Shown here: positions 1 through 8,401 of the stretch, piece by piece
How the letters are laid out: the number at the start of each line of letters is the position of its first letter
How positions within the stretch are numbered: position 1 is the stretch's first letter
Translations under genes and position numbers: made by a program
Origin: an uncultured Acetatifactor sp.
GTDB lineage: Bacteria; Bacillota; Clostridia; Lachnospirales; Lachnospiraceae
DNA length: 64,000 bases
Direction: 5' to 3'
NCBI GenBank assembly: GCA_910585805.1
Contig: CAJUFB010000015.1
Location: forward strand, 1 to 64,000
Notes under the pieces: generated by a model
The model's input: only the letters and a program-made list of their open reading frames with translations
Database searches by the model: none
Told to the model about the DNA's origin: nothing

Positions 1-3
1 TAA

Positions 4-102
4 GGAAGTGTCTGCAAATAACTGCTGCAAGTTTATGGCAATTTTTATTGTATTTCCGGGCTTTTGCATGAAGCAATTGCAGCCGTTATTTTCCGACACT
101 TC
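4..102. repeat. Family B palindromic repeat, copy 1
   Basis: The left arm at 4-22 and the right arm at 84-102 are inverted copies that agree at 17 of 19 positions and enclose about 60 bp. The left arm plus following bases (4-45) recurs in inverted orientation at 5169-5210, and the core GGAAGTGTCYGCAAATMAC recurs at 39932-39950. The layout suits a small non-autonomous repeat (MITE or REP-like). No transposase is present here, so the mechanism is inference. Confidence 0.6.
64..92 (+). promoter_or_regulatory. Candidate promoter for the GH28 gene
   Basis: TTGCAT at 64-69 and TATTTT at 87-92 are separated by 17 bp, about 45 bp before the GH28 start codon. The -10 box falls in the right arm of the family B repeat, so the repeat would supply part of the promoter. 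The -10 match is modest. Confidence 0.35.
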
Positions 103-136
103 CGAAGCATGCCGCAGATAAGGACAGAGGGAGCAA

Positions 137-1720
137 ATGACAGTTATGGGTGAGAATTCCGGTACAGGGATACGTATACTGTTCGCGGAAGCCAGAAGCC
201 TGGTATTTCAGGTCACGGATGCAGAGGGGGATTATGAGACCGAAGCGTATGAAGTCCGGGTGAACGGGGCGCATCGGTTTACATCCTGCAAGACCATAGA
301 GACAATTTACGATTTAAAGCCTGATACGTTATACAGGATCGGGATCATGAGAGGCGGATCGTGCAGCGGGGAGGCCCGGATCTGTACAAAGAAGGAATTC
401 GTGGTTCTGAATGTGAGGGATTTTGGAGCCAGAGGGGACGGTGTGACGGATGACACCTTATCGATCCAGGCAGCCATCCTGACCTGCCCTCCGGAGAGCC
501 GTGTGCTGGTTCCCGCCGGGACGTTTCGTTTCACCAGTCTGTTCCTGAAAAGCAATATCACATTGGAGATCAGCAGGGATGCCGTTCTCTCCGCCATACC
601 GGACAGCGGCAGGATCCCTGTGCTTCCGGGAAGGATTGACAGCTGCGACGGGAAGGGAGAGTTCCTGGCCGCCTCATGGGAGGGGGAACCGCGGGATTCC
701 TATGCGGGGCTTCTCACAGGAATGTATGTGGAGAATGTAGTCATCTGCGGGCAGGGTGTGCTGGAAGGAAACGCGGATTTCACGAACTGGTGGACATATG
801 AGAAGCTGAAAGGAACGCCCGCAAGACCCAGGATGCTTTTCCTGAACCATTGTAAGAATGTGGTGGTTCAGGGGATCACGGTGCGAAATGCGCCTGCCTG
901 GAATCTGCATCCTTATTTTTCGGAACATCTGGGATTTTATGACCTTCATATCGAATCCCCGGAGGCTTCCAGCAATACGGACGGGCTGAACCCGGAATCC
1001 TGCCGGGATGTGGAGATAGCCGGCGTGTTCTTTTCCGTGGGAGACGACTGCATCGCCGTCAAATCAGGCAAGCTGTATATGGGGAAGACATACAGGACAC
1101 CGTCCAGGGATATCCTGATCCATAACTGCCTTATGGAGAAAGGCCATGGGGGCGTCACCATCGGCAGTGAGATCGGGGCAGGGGTGGATAATATTGTGAT
1201 CCGCAACTGCCGGTTCGTGAATACGGACAGAGGACTGCGTGTGAAAACCAGGCGCGGCAGGGGAAAGGATTCTTATTTGCAGGGAATCGTATTCGACGGA
1301 GTGAAAATGGAGGGTGTGCTGACGCCTTTTGTGATCAACTGCTTTTACTTTTGTGATCCGGACGGGAAGTCCGAATATGTGTCGTCCAAAGAGAAGCTGC
1401 CTGTGGACCAGCGGACGCCCGGAGTGGGAGAAGTGGTGATCAGGAATGTTATCTGCAGGGACTGCCATGTGGCAGGGGTGTATGTTTACGGACTTCCGGA
1501 ATCGCCTGTTGAGCACATTCTGATGGAAAATGTCAGGATCGCTTTTGCGGAGAATGCGCTGGAGGGAACTGCCGCAATGATGTCAGGATGTGAAAAATGC
1601 AGCAGGAAGGGCATTTTTATCAGGAATGCGAAGAGGGTGACCATGAGGAATGTGGAACTGCGGGGATATGAAGGAGAGGCTTTGGACATTGCTGCAGTGG
1701 ACGAATGGGAGCGGATGTGA
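137..1720 (+). CDS. Glycoside hydrolase family 28 (polygalacturonase-like)
   Basis: This 527-residue protein is predicted to hydrolyse galacturonic-acid linkages in pectic oligosaccharides. The GH28 catalytic landmarks are visible in order: NTDG at residues 280-283, the Asp pair in GDDCIAVKSG at 303-304, GHGG around His337, and R-V-K at 368-370. The N-terminal about 90 residues look like a small beta-sandwich, followed by the usual start of a parallel beta-helix (NVRDFGARGDGVTDDT). No signal peptide is visible, which suggests a cytoplasmic exo-acting enzyme rather than a secreted endo-enzyme. An AG-rich ribosome binding site (GAGGGAG) precedes ATG 137. A GH78 rhamnosidase gene follows after 161 bp, consistent with rhamnogalacturonan breakdown. 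Exact substrate is not determined by sequence alone. Confidence 0.88.
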   Translation: MTVMGENSGTGIRILFAEARSLVFQVTDAEGDYETEAYEVRVNGAHRFTSCKTIETIYDLKPDTLYRIGIMRGGSCSGEARICTKKEFVVLNVRDFGARGDGVTDDTLSIQAAILTCPPESRVLVPAGTFRFTSLFLKSNITLEISRDAVLSAIPDSGRIPVLPGRIDSCDGKGEFLAASWEGEPRDSYAGLLTGMYVENVVICGQGVLEGNADFTNWWTYEKLKGTPARPRMLFLNHCKNVVVQGITVRNAPAWNLHPYFSEHLGFYDLHIESPEASSNTDGLNPESCRDVEIAGVFFSVGDDCIAVKSGKLYMGKTYRTPSRDILIHNCLMEKGHGGVTIGSEIGAGVDNIVIRNCRFVNTDRGLRVKTRRGRGKDSYLQGIVFDGVKMEGVLTPFVINCFYFCDPDGKSEYVSSKEKLPVDQRTPGVGEVVIRNVICRDCHVAGVYVYGLPESPVEHILMENVRIAFAENALEGTAAMMSGCEKCSRKGIFIRNAKRVTMRNVELRGYEGEALDIAAVDEWERM

Positions 1721-1881
1721 GCAGAGGAGGAATGTGTAAAACTGATACGCAGGCACTGCCGGCAGGGAGTCGTGAAGATGGAGAGCTGTGGGAGGATTGC
1801 TGACAGGAGGCATGAAAGCGGACAGCAGCATGAGGCATTGCAGGCAGGGATGGTATGGATGCAGGATGAGGAGAGAATAGA

Positions 1882-4800
1882 ATGCTGAGAGTCATAAAGA
1901 TCAGAATGGAATATCTGGAACATCCGGTGGGGCTGGGAGGGCTTCCCTGGTTTGGCTGGGTACTGGACAGCGACAGAAAAAATGTGGTGCAGAAGGCATA
2001 TCAGCTGCAGATTGCCCGGGAGCCGCAGTTTGAGAATATGATATATGACAGCGGGTTTGTGGAGAGCAGTGAATCCGTCCATGTTGAAGTCCCGGCATAC
2101 CGGGAGGATGACCAGACGGAAGAAGGTGCCGTGGGGCAGGAGGGCGCCGCATGTCGGGAAGGCGGCGCAGGGCAGGAAGGGGCCGTATGTCGGGAAAGCG
2201 GTGAAGAGCGGGAAGAGGCCGTATGTCGGGAAAGCGGTGAAGAACGGGAAGGCGCCCCGTGTCGGGAAGGCGGCGCAGGGCAGGAAAGGGCCGGATGCCC
2301 GGAAAGCGGTGACCGGGGAGAATCCTGCGGCAGCCCGCTCAGGGAGAAGTTGCGTTCCTGCACGGAATATTTTGTCCGGGTGCGGGTCAGCGACGGGGTG
2401 GAGGAGAGTCCTTACAGCGGGACGGCTTCCTTTGTGACGGGAATTCTGAACCGGGATGAGTGGCAGGCGGAATTCATAACAGCGGAGGAGGAAGCGGACA
2501 GTGTAAGTTCGGGCAGCACCTGTCTGACAAAGCAAATCAGGATAGACGGCAAGGCGGCATCCGCATATGTGTGCGTCACAGGATTGGGATTATATCGGTT
2601 TTTCGTGAACGGAGAGAAGGCGGGGGACGATGAAATGACTCCCGGATGGACCTCATACCATAAGCATCTGTGCTACCAGACCTATGACGTGACAGCGCTT
2701 TTGAAAGAGGGAGAAAATACGTTGCAGGCCATGCTGGGGGCAGGCTGGTACAAAGGGAAGATGGGATTCCTGCTGCGGAGGAACAATTACGGCACCCGGA
2801 CGGCGTTTCTGATGCAGCTGACAGTCCGGTATGAGGACGGCCGGGAGGAAGTGTTTGTAACGGACAACAGCTGGCAGGGACGGCCCGGCCCCGTTACTTT
2901 CTCGGAGATATATGACGGAGAACATTACGATGCCCGGCTGGAGCGGGAGAGCATGCGATTCGATGTGGGCGAGACAGACCCGGAGCCAGGGGACCGAAGC
3001 ACCAATACGGGAGAGGCAGATCCGGCGTCGGAAGACCGAAGCACCAATACAGGAGAGGCAGACCCAGTGTCGGAAGACCGAAGCACCAAAGCAGGAGAGG
3101 CAGAGCCGGAAGACCATAGCTCCGAAGCGGGAGAGACTGTCGCAGAGCCGGTCAGGAGGAAAGCCGGAGCAGGAGAAACGGATGGGAAATCGACAGGAGC
3201 TGCCCTGAACCGGGACTGGAAACCGGTGCAGGTGATTCCGTTTCCGAAAGAGACGCTAACAGCCCAGGCGGGCAGCAGAGTGGGGAAAATGGAGCATCTG
3301 CAGGCGAGGGAAGTGCTGATGACGCCGAAAGGCGAGACTGTGATTGATTTCGGGCAGAATCTGTCGGGCCGGGTACATTTCAAGGTACAGGCAGAAGAGG
3401 GCAGTGAGATCGTACTGAAATGCTTTGAGACGTTGGATGCAGACGGAAACGTATATACGGCGAATCTGCGTTCCGCCAGACAGGAGATCCGTTATATCTG
3501 CAGGGGAGGAGGGAGAGAGGAATACCATCCGCTCTTTACCTTCATGGGATTCCGGTATGTGCAGGTGCTGAAATGGCCGGGAGAGGTGAAACGGGAAGAT
3601 TTCTCGGCGTATGCGCTGTACTCCCGGATGGAGCAGACGGGAACCTTCCGCTGCTCCCATCCCCTGGTGAACAGGCTGCAGCAGAATATTCTATGGGGAC
3701 TGAAGGGAAATTTCCTGGATATTCCCACGGACTGTCCCCAGCGGGATGAAAGAGTGGGATGGACGGGAGATGCCCAGATTTTCTGCAGAACCGCCTGCTA
3801 TCTCATGAATGCATACACCTTTTTCCGGAAATGGCTGAAGGATGTGGCGGCGGATCAGACGCCGGAAGGAGGCGTGCCCCATGTGGTGCCGGACATCATC
3901 AGCGGAAAAGAGGAAGGCGACTGGCTGCTGTCCCAGGGAACCCATTCGGCGGCGGCCTGGGCGGACGTGGCGGTGATCAATCCGTGGACCCTGTATCTGA
4001 TCTACGGTGACAGAACCATACTGGAAGAGCAGTATGACAGCATGAAGAAGTGGATTGGCTTCATGGAAGCCCATTCCGTGGATTATATATGGAATTATAA
4101 GCTGCAGTTCGGGGACTGGGTGGCCCTGGACGCGGAGGAGGGTAGTTATTTCGGCGCCACCCCCAACGACCTGACCTGTACGGCGTATTTTGCTTATTCC
4201 ACAGGGCTTTTTGCCAAAATTGCGGATATCCTGGGAAAGCCTGAGGATGCGGCGTACTATGGCGCTTTGTATGAAAAAATTCTGGAAAAATTCCGGGACA
4301 CTTTCTTTACGGATGACGGCTATATGACGGCACAGACTCAGACCGCGCATATTGTGGCGCTGTATTTCAACCTGACGCCGGAAGCCTTCCGCCAACAGAC
4401 CGCAAAGCGGCTGGTGGAACTGCTTCGGAAAGAAGGGGGACATCTGGTGACGGGATTTGTGGGGACTCCTTATTTCTGCCATGTCCTCAGCAGCAACGGT
4501 TACGTCAAAGAGGCCTATGAGCTGCTGCTGAAGGAGGATTTCCCTTCCTGGCTGTACCAGGTGAAAATGGGAGCAACCACTGTCTGGGAGCACTGGGACG
4601 GGCTGAAGCCGGACGGAACCATGTGGAGCCCGGACATGAATTCCTTCAACCATTATGCCTATGGCGCTGTGGGCGACTGGCTGTACCGGGTGGTCCTGGG
4701 GATGGAACCGGACCAGCGGGACCCCGGCTATCATCATTCCGTTATCAGCCCTCAGACGGGAGACGCCTTTGATTTCGCGGAAGGCGCGTACGAGAGCGTA

Positions 4801-5016
4801 TATGGCACCTTAAGGGTTCACTGGGAAAAGGGGAAGGAGGATCAAAATGTCCGCAGGCTTCTGATCACCATCCCCCACAATACCACCGCCGAGATACGTT
4901 TGGAAAAAGGGGCATGCCGGGTCAGGGCAAAGGGGCTGGAATTCGTTTCGGAGGAAGGAATCCTCACCGCCCGCTGCGGTTCCGGACAGTGGGAGGTCAG
5001 CTATTTGCATGAATGA
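1882..5016 (+). CDS. Glycoside hydrolase family 78 alpha-L-rhamnosidase with two tandem-repeat inserts
   Basis: This 1044-residue protein is predicted to release terminal alpha-L-rhamnose. Beta-sandwich modules occupy the N-terminal part and an (alpha/alpha)6 barrel the C-terminal part. Family landmarks are DCPQRDER at 617-624, WTGDAQ just after it, GDWV near 750 and ATTVWEHW at 898-905. No signal peptide is seen, so it is likely cytoplasmic. It is longer than usual for bacterial GH78 because of two hydrophilic in-frame tandem repeats: five 12-residue units at residues 89-148, and about four 14-residue units at residues 363-416. Both sit in the accessory domains before the catalytic barrel. 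ATG 1882 is chosen because GAGGAG lies 8 bp upstream; ATG 1906 is an alternative. The gene follows the GH28 gene and is probably cotranscribed with it. Confidence 0.9.
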   Translation: MLRVIKIRMEYLEHPVGLGGLPWFGWVLDSDRKNVVQKAYQLQIAREPQFENMIYDSGFVESSESVHVEVPAYREDDQTEEGAVGQEGAACREGGAGQEGAVCRESGEEREEAVCRESGEEREGAPCREGGAGQERAGCPESGDRGESCGSPLREKLRSCTEYFVRVRVSDGVEESPYSGTASFVTGILNRDEWQAEFITAEEEADSVSSGSTCLTKQIRIDGKAASAYVCVTGLGLYRFFVNGEKAGDDEMTPGWTSYHKHLCYQTYDVTALLKEGENTLQAMLGAGWYKGKMGFLLRRNNYGTRTAFLMQLTVRYEDGREEVFVTDNSWQGRPGPVTFSEIYDGEHYDARLERESMRFDVGETDPEPGDRSTNTGEADPASEDRSTNTGEADPVSEDRSTKAGEAEPEDHSSEAGETVAEPVRRKAGAGETDGKSTGAALNRDWKPVQVIPFPKETLTAQAGSRVGKMEHLQAREVLMTPKGETVIDFGQNLSGRVHFKVQAEEGSEIVLKCFETLDADGNVYTANLRSARQEIRYICRGGGREEYHPLFTFMGFRYVQVLKWPGEVKREDFSAYALYSRMEQTGTFRCSHPLVNRLQQNILWGLKGNFLDIPTDCPQRDERVGWTGDAQIFCRTACYLMNAYTFFRKWLKDVAADQTPEGGVPHVVPDIISGKEEGDWLLSQGTHSAAAWADVAVINPWTLYLIYGDRTILEEQYDSMKKWIGFMEAHSVDYIWNYKLQFGDWVALDAEEGSYFGATPNDLTCTAYFAYSTGLFAKIADILGKPEDAAYYGALYEKILEKFRDTFFTDDGYMTAQTQTAHIVALYFNLTPEAFRQQTAKRLVELLRKEGGHLVTGFVGTPYFCHVLSSNGYVKEAYELLLKEDFPSWLYQVKMGATTVWEHWDGLKPDGTMWSPDMNSFNHYAYGAVGDWLYRVVLGMEPDQRDPGYHHSVISPQTGDAFDFAEGAYESVYGTLRVHWEKGKEDQNVRRLLITIPHNTTAEIRLEKGACRVRAKGLEFVSEEGILTARCGSGQWEVSYLHE
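2146..2325 (+). repeat. In-frame 36-bp tandem repeat (5 units) in the GH78 gene
   Basis: Five consecutive 36-bp units start at 2146, 2182, 2218, 2254 and 2290, with a partial degenerate unit before them. Each unit encodes 12 residues of the form A-x-C-R-E-(S/G)-G-x-x-(Q/R)-E-x, so every unit carries one cysteine. Units 2 and 3 are nearly identical at DNA level. All units are multiples of three, so copy-number change would not break the reading frame. Confidence 0.92.
2968..3129 (+). repeat. In-frame 42-bp tandem repeat (3 full units plus one short) in the GH78 gene
   Basis: Units at 2968, 3010 and 3052 are 42 bp each (14 residues, consensus G-E-A-D-P-x-S-E-D-R-S-T-N-T). A fourth, shortened 36-bp unit lies at 3094-3129. 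The sequence is unrelated to the 36-bp repeat upstream. It is acidic and hydrophilic, as expected of a surface loop. Confidence 0.9.
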
Positions 5017-5168
5017 CCTGTACTCCGGGCCACCGGGATTTTCCAGGCTGTTCCGGGTAAGAACAGATACGCACGCTCAAAAACATCTGCCGGACAAACG
5101 CTTTAACAAAGTCCGCAGCTACAGTGACTTTATGAGCGCTTCTGCAATATTATTATGGGAATGGTGGG

Positions 5169-5210
5169 AAAATAGCTGTAAACTTATGGCAGTTATTTGC
5201 AGACATTTCC
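5169..5210 (-). repeat. Family B repeat, copy 2 (inverted)
   Basis: Read on the minus strand from 5210, this stretch matches positions 4-45 closely: the first 21 bases (5190-5210) differ from copy 1 at one position, and similarity continues through the AAGTTTA block. A clear second arm is not visible, so this copy may be a half element. With copy 1 it brackets the GH28-GH78 pair in inverted orientation. Confidence 0.6.
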
Positions 5211-5300
5211 CTGATAACAGGATCCGTTTTTTGCTTCTATCGTGGGGAACAGGAAACGGCAAATATGTGCGCTCACCAGTATAAAGGAGCAGATATCGCC

Positions 5301-7496
5301 ATGATCATACATAAAAACGGATTTACAATGGAAATAAAACTATATTACAGCAGGAATGAAATCTGGATCCCTGTGCCGGAGGAATGCTGTACGGAGACAG
5401 GCTGTGATTTTCGGACAAAGGATGCCCGGTATCAGGCAGTCTTTGAAGAGAAGGGGGAAGAGGAGACGGCGTTTCGGATGGGATTTGAGGCTGCCTGCGA
5501 CACCCGGATGAAGCTGGAGGTTTCCCTGCCCGGAGAAGAAGATTACTACCATGTAATTCCCTGCAATATCTACGGTGACAACCATGCGGAGGAGGTGCGT
5601 AATGCGCATAGGATGCGCATAGGAGAATTTCCTTTATTGACCAGGGAACATCCGGAAGCGGCATTCTGCTCCCCCTGTTGGGAATTCCGTGCCGACAGGG
5701 CAGCCATGCCTGTATCTGCCCTCTGCTGTAAAAAGGGGACGGCGGCGGTATCCGTGGAACCTTATTCGGAGGAAGAGGGGAGAGAAGATGGGACGTACCT
5801 GAAAAACGGCCTCTTTGCGGCGCTGCCGGACAGCTTCGGCGTGACGCTGGGCTATACAAATGATCCGGTGACCTTCCTGAACCGCTCCGTGCCTGCCGCC
5901 GCCACGGGAAGCCGGGGGAGGAAGGCTTCCGTTACGGGACGGATATATACACTGGCGGGCAAAGGAAGGCCTGCCATTCATGACATTGTGCGCAGAGAAT
6001 ATGAGAAAAGGCATGTGCGGCCTTCCTTCAGGAAAACATTCCGGCAGGCTGCGGAGGCAATGCTGGACGCTTTCTGCTGTCTGAATTACGACCCGGACAC
6101 AGGAGAGTATACCAACAGAAAATGCAGGCCTTTCAAAGAACAGGAATTAAAGCCCTGGAGAAATGTGGTGGAAATCGGCTGGACCGGCGGTGCGATACTG
6201 GCGTATCCCCTTGTGATGAGCAGGTATCTGTTGGGCGTGCCGGAGGACAGCAAGCCGATGCAGGTTCTGCCAGAGGAAGATAAGCCGACGCAGGCACTGT
6301 CAGAGGATGGTAAGTCGACGCGGGAGTTGTCAGAGGATGGTAAGTCGATGCAGGAGCTGTCAGAGGAAGATGAGCCGATGCAGGAGCTGTCAGGGGATGG
6401 TAAGTTGACGCAGGCACTGCCAGAGGAAAATAAGCCGGCACTGGTTTTGTCGGTGGAGGAGAAGTTGGCCCGGGTTCTGTCAGGAGAGGAGATGATCGAC
6501 AGAATCGTTGGGGGATACCGGGAGGAATCAGGATTTTTCCTGGATCTGTATGCCCCGGTGGGAGAGGGCTTAAGCGGACGTCTGAACGGCTGGTGGACAT
6601 ATTATGGCCTGTGCAGAGACTGTCACTGTGCTTACATCCAGGGCAGTGCGGTGTACTATATTCTGAAGACCATTCTTTTCCTGAAGAAAAAGGGCGTGCC
6701 GTACCGTGAGACATGGCTGGAAGGATGCAGGAAAGTGCTGGATACCGTGGTTTCGCTCCAGAGGGAAGACGGAGCTTTCGGCTATACCTATTCTGCCCTT
6801 GAGAAAAAGGTGTTGGACTGGGAGGGCTTTGCAGGCTGCTGGTTCGTGCCGGGGCTTCTCTATCTGGCCCGGCTTACGGGAGAGTGTTCCTATGTGGAGG
6901 CGGCGAGAAAAGCACATGAATATTATCGAAATTTCGTATATAATCTGGATTGCTGGGGAGCGCCCATGGATACCTGGAAGGCGGTGGATCAGGAAGGAAA
7001 TCTAAGCTTCCTCCACGGCAGCAGGCTGCTCTATGAGGAGACCGGGGAAGCGCGGTTTCTGGAGGATATGAAATGCAGCGCGGGCTATGAATTCCTGTGG
7101 CGCTACGGCTACCCCACCCGCCCGGAGCATCCCCCGGTGAAAGACGGCTGGAATGCCTGCGGCGGCTCCGTGACTTCCGTGTCAAATCCCCATATCCATC
7201 CCATGGGCGTGCTGGCGGACGAGGATCTGCTGTATCTGGCTGAGGTTACCGGGGATGCCTATTATCGGGAACGGGCGTTGGATTCCGCTGCCTGGATGAT
7301 GCAGACATTGGAATTATATCCGGATAAGACAGGCTACGGGCGCTACGGCATTCTCTCCGAGAGATGGTGCCCTTCCGACGGGCTGGTGACGGAGCGGTAT
7401 GACAACGGTGAGCCTTACGGTTCCTGGTTCAGCTACAATCTGTGGGCGGCGGCCAATGTGTTTGAGGCGGTTCTGCATAACCTGGGCATTGGATAA
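5301..7496 (+). CDS. Predicted alpha-barrel glycosidase-like protein with tandem-repeat insert
   Basis: I do not recognise a precise family. The 731-residue protein has an N-terminal beta-rich part (residues 1-230) and a C-terminal part rich in Trp, Tyr and paired helices (for example LNGWWTYYGLCRDCH, DWEGFAGCWFVPGLLYLARL, HGSRLLYEETGEARFL), the pattern of (alpha/alpha)6 or (alpha/alpha)7 barrels such as unsaturated uronyl hydrolases and epimerase-like enzymes. No signal peptide is seen. A run of eight 10-residue repeats occupies residues 315-394. ATG 5301 is chosen because AAAGGAG lies 11 bp upstream; an in-frame ATG at 5265 has no ribosome binding site. Position after GH28 and GH78 genes suggests a role in pectin-oligosaccharide use, which is inference. 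Confidence 0.75.
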   Translation: MIIHKNGFTMEIKLYYSRNEIWIPVPEECCTETGCDFRTKDARYQAVFEEKGEEETAFRMGFEAACDTRMKLEVSLPGEEDYYHVIPCNIYGDNHAEEVRNAHRMRIGEFPLLTREHPEAAFCSPCWEFRADRAAMPVSALCCKKGTAAVSVEPYSEEEGREDGTYLKNGLFAALPDSFGVTLGYTNDPVTFLNRSVPAAATGSRGRKASVTGRIYTLAGKGRPAIHDIVRREYEKRHVRPSFRKTFRQAAEAMLDAFCCLNYDPDTGEYTNRKCRPFKEQELKPWRNVVEIGWTGGAILAYPLVMSRYLLGVPEDSKPMQVLPEEDKPTQALSEDGKSTRELSEDGKSMQELSEEDEPMQELSGDGKLTQALPEENKPALVLSVEEKLARVLSGEEMIDRIVGGYREESGFFLDLYAPVGEGLSGRLNGWWTYYGLCRDCHCAYIQGSAVYYILKTILFLKKKGVPYRETWLEGCRKVLDTVVSLQREDGAFGYTYSALEKKVLDWEGFAGCWFVPGLLYLARLTGECSYVEAARKAHEYYRNFVYNLDCWGAPMDTWKAVDQEGNLSFLHGSRLLYEETGEARFLEDMKCSAGYEFLWRYGYPTRPEHPPVKDGWNACGGSVTSVSNPHIHPMGVLADEDLLYLAEVTGDAYYRERALDSAAWMMQTLELYPDKTGYGRYGILSERWCPSDGLVTERYDNGEPYGSWFSYNLWAAANVFEAVLHNLGIG
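6243..6482 (+). repeat. In-frame 30-bp tandem repeat (8 units)
   Basis: Eight contiguous 30-bp units run from 6243 to 6482, followed by a partial unit. Each encodes ten residues of the form E-(E/D)-(D/G)-K-(P/S)-(T/M)-Q-x-L-S. Central units are best conserved and edge units are degenerate, as in a minisatellite that grows internally. The unit is unrelated in sequence to the two repeats in the GH78 gene. Confidence 0.92.
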
Positions 7497-7523
7497 CCAA
7501 AATAGAAGGAAGGAGTTGCGCGG

Positions 7524-8297
7524 ATGCTGACACAGTTTTCAAGAACGGAATTACTGCTGGGAAAAAAGGCAATGGAAAAGCTGGCTGCCGCAAGAGTGGC
7601 GGTTTTCGGGATCGGCGGTGTGGGCGGATATGTCTGTGAGGCGCTTGTGCGGAGCGGTGTGGGCGCGTTTGACCTGACAGACAACGATAAGGTCTGCCTG
7701 ACCAACTTGAACCGCCAGATCATAGCCACGTGGAAAACCATAGGAAGATATAAGACAGAAGTGATGAGGGAGAGGATAATTGACATCAATCCTGATGCGG
7801 AGGTACGGATCCATAACTGTTTCTTTCTGCCGGAAAATGCGGATGCGTTTCCCTTTGAGGAATATGATTATATTGTGGATGCTGTAGACACAGTCAGCGC
7901 GAAGATCGAACTGGTTATGAAAGCGCAGGAAAAAGGCGTGCCGATCATCAGCAGTATGGGGGCGGGGAATAAACTGGACGGCAGCCTGTTCCGGGTCTGT
8001 GACATCTATCAGACAAAGATGTGTCCTCTGGCGAAGGTCATGCGGAGGGAACTGAAGAAGCGCGGCATAAGGAAACTGAAAGTGGTTTATTCGGAAGAAG
8101 CCCCGATAAAACCATTTGAAGACGCGGAAGTAGTCAATGGGGAAAACAATATCTTTCCGCCCGGAACAGAACAGGAACATACACAGAGAAGGGCCATTCC
8201 GGGAAGCGTGGCATTTGTTCCGTCCGTGGCAGGATTGATTATTGCGGGTGAGACAGTGAAAGACCTGTGCAGGACGGAAATGGAGACAGACATATAG
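7524..8297 (+). CDS. tcdA: tRNA threonylcarbamoyladenosine dehydratase
   Basis: This 257-residue member of the ThiF/MoeB/E1-like superfamily is predicted to cyclise t6A37 of ANN-decoding tRNAs to ct6A using ATP. The nucleotide-binding loop GIGGVGGYVCEALVRSG lies near residues 29-45, followed by the acidic end of strand two and the conserved NLNRQ segment. The VDAVDTVSAK and SSMGAGNKLD segments are typical of TcdA (formerly YgdL/CsdL). Length is normal. An AAGGAG ribosome binding site precedes ATG 7524, which lies 27 bp after the preceding glycosidase-like gene, so it may share that transcript although its function is unrelated. Confidence 0.9.
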   Translation: MLTQFSRTELLLGKKAMEKLAAARVAVFGIGGVGGYVCEALVRSGVGAFDLTDNDKVCLTNLNRQIIATWKTIGRYKTEVMRERIIDINPDAEVRIHNCFFLPENADAFPFEEYDYIVDAVDTVSAKIELVMKAQEKGVPIISSMGAGNKLDGSLFRVCDIYQTKMCPLAKVMRRELKKRGIRKLKVVYSEEAPIKPFEDAEVVNGENNIFPPGTEQEHTQRRAIPGSVAFVPSVAGLIIAGETVKDLCRTEMETDI

Positions 8298-8401
8298 GCT
8301 GATGCGCTGCTGCGCTATCAGGAAAGCATGCCGCAGGCAGGGAATCTGTCCGCGGCATTTTACCACTTATAAACCGGAGATTACCTCTTGCGCAAAAGCG
8401 G

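Noticed and set aside
1732..1803. Short frame of 23 codons between GH28 and GH78 after GAGGAGG
   Set aside because: The ribosome binding site is only one base from the ATG, which is too close, and the peptide shows nothing recognisable.
1486..2535. Minus-strand frame of 349 codons across the GH28/GH78 junction, with Phe/Pro repeats
   Set aside because: The repeated peptide is a mirror of the 36-bp DNA repeat, which keeps several frames open. No ribosome binding site or family match was seen.
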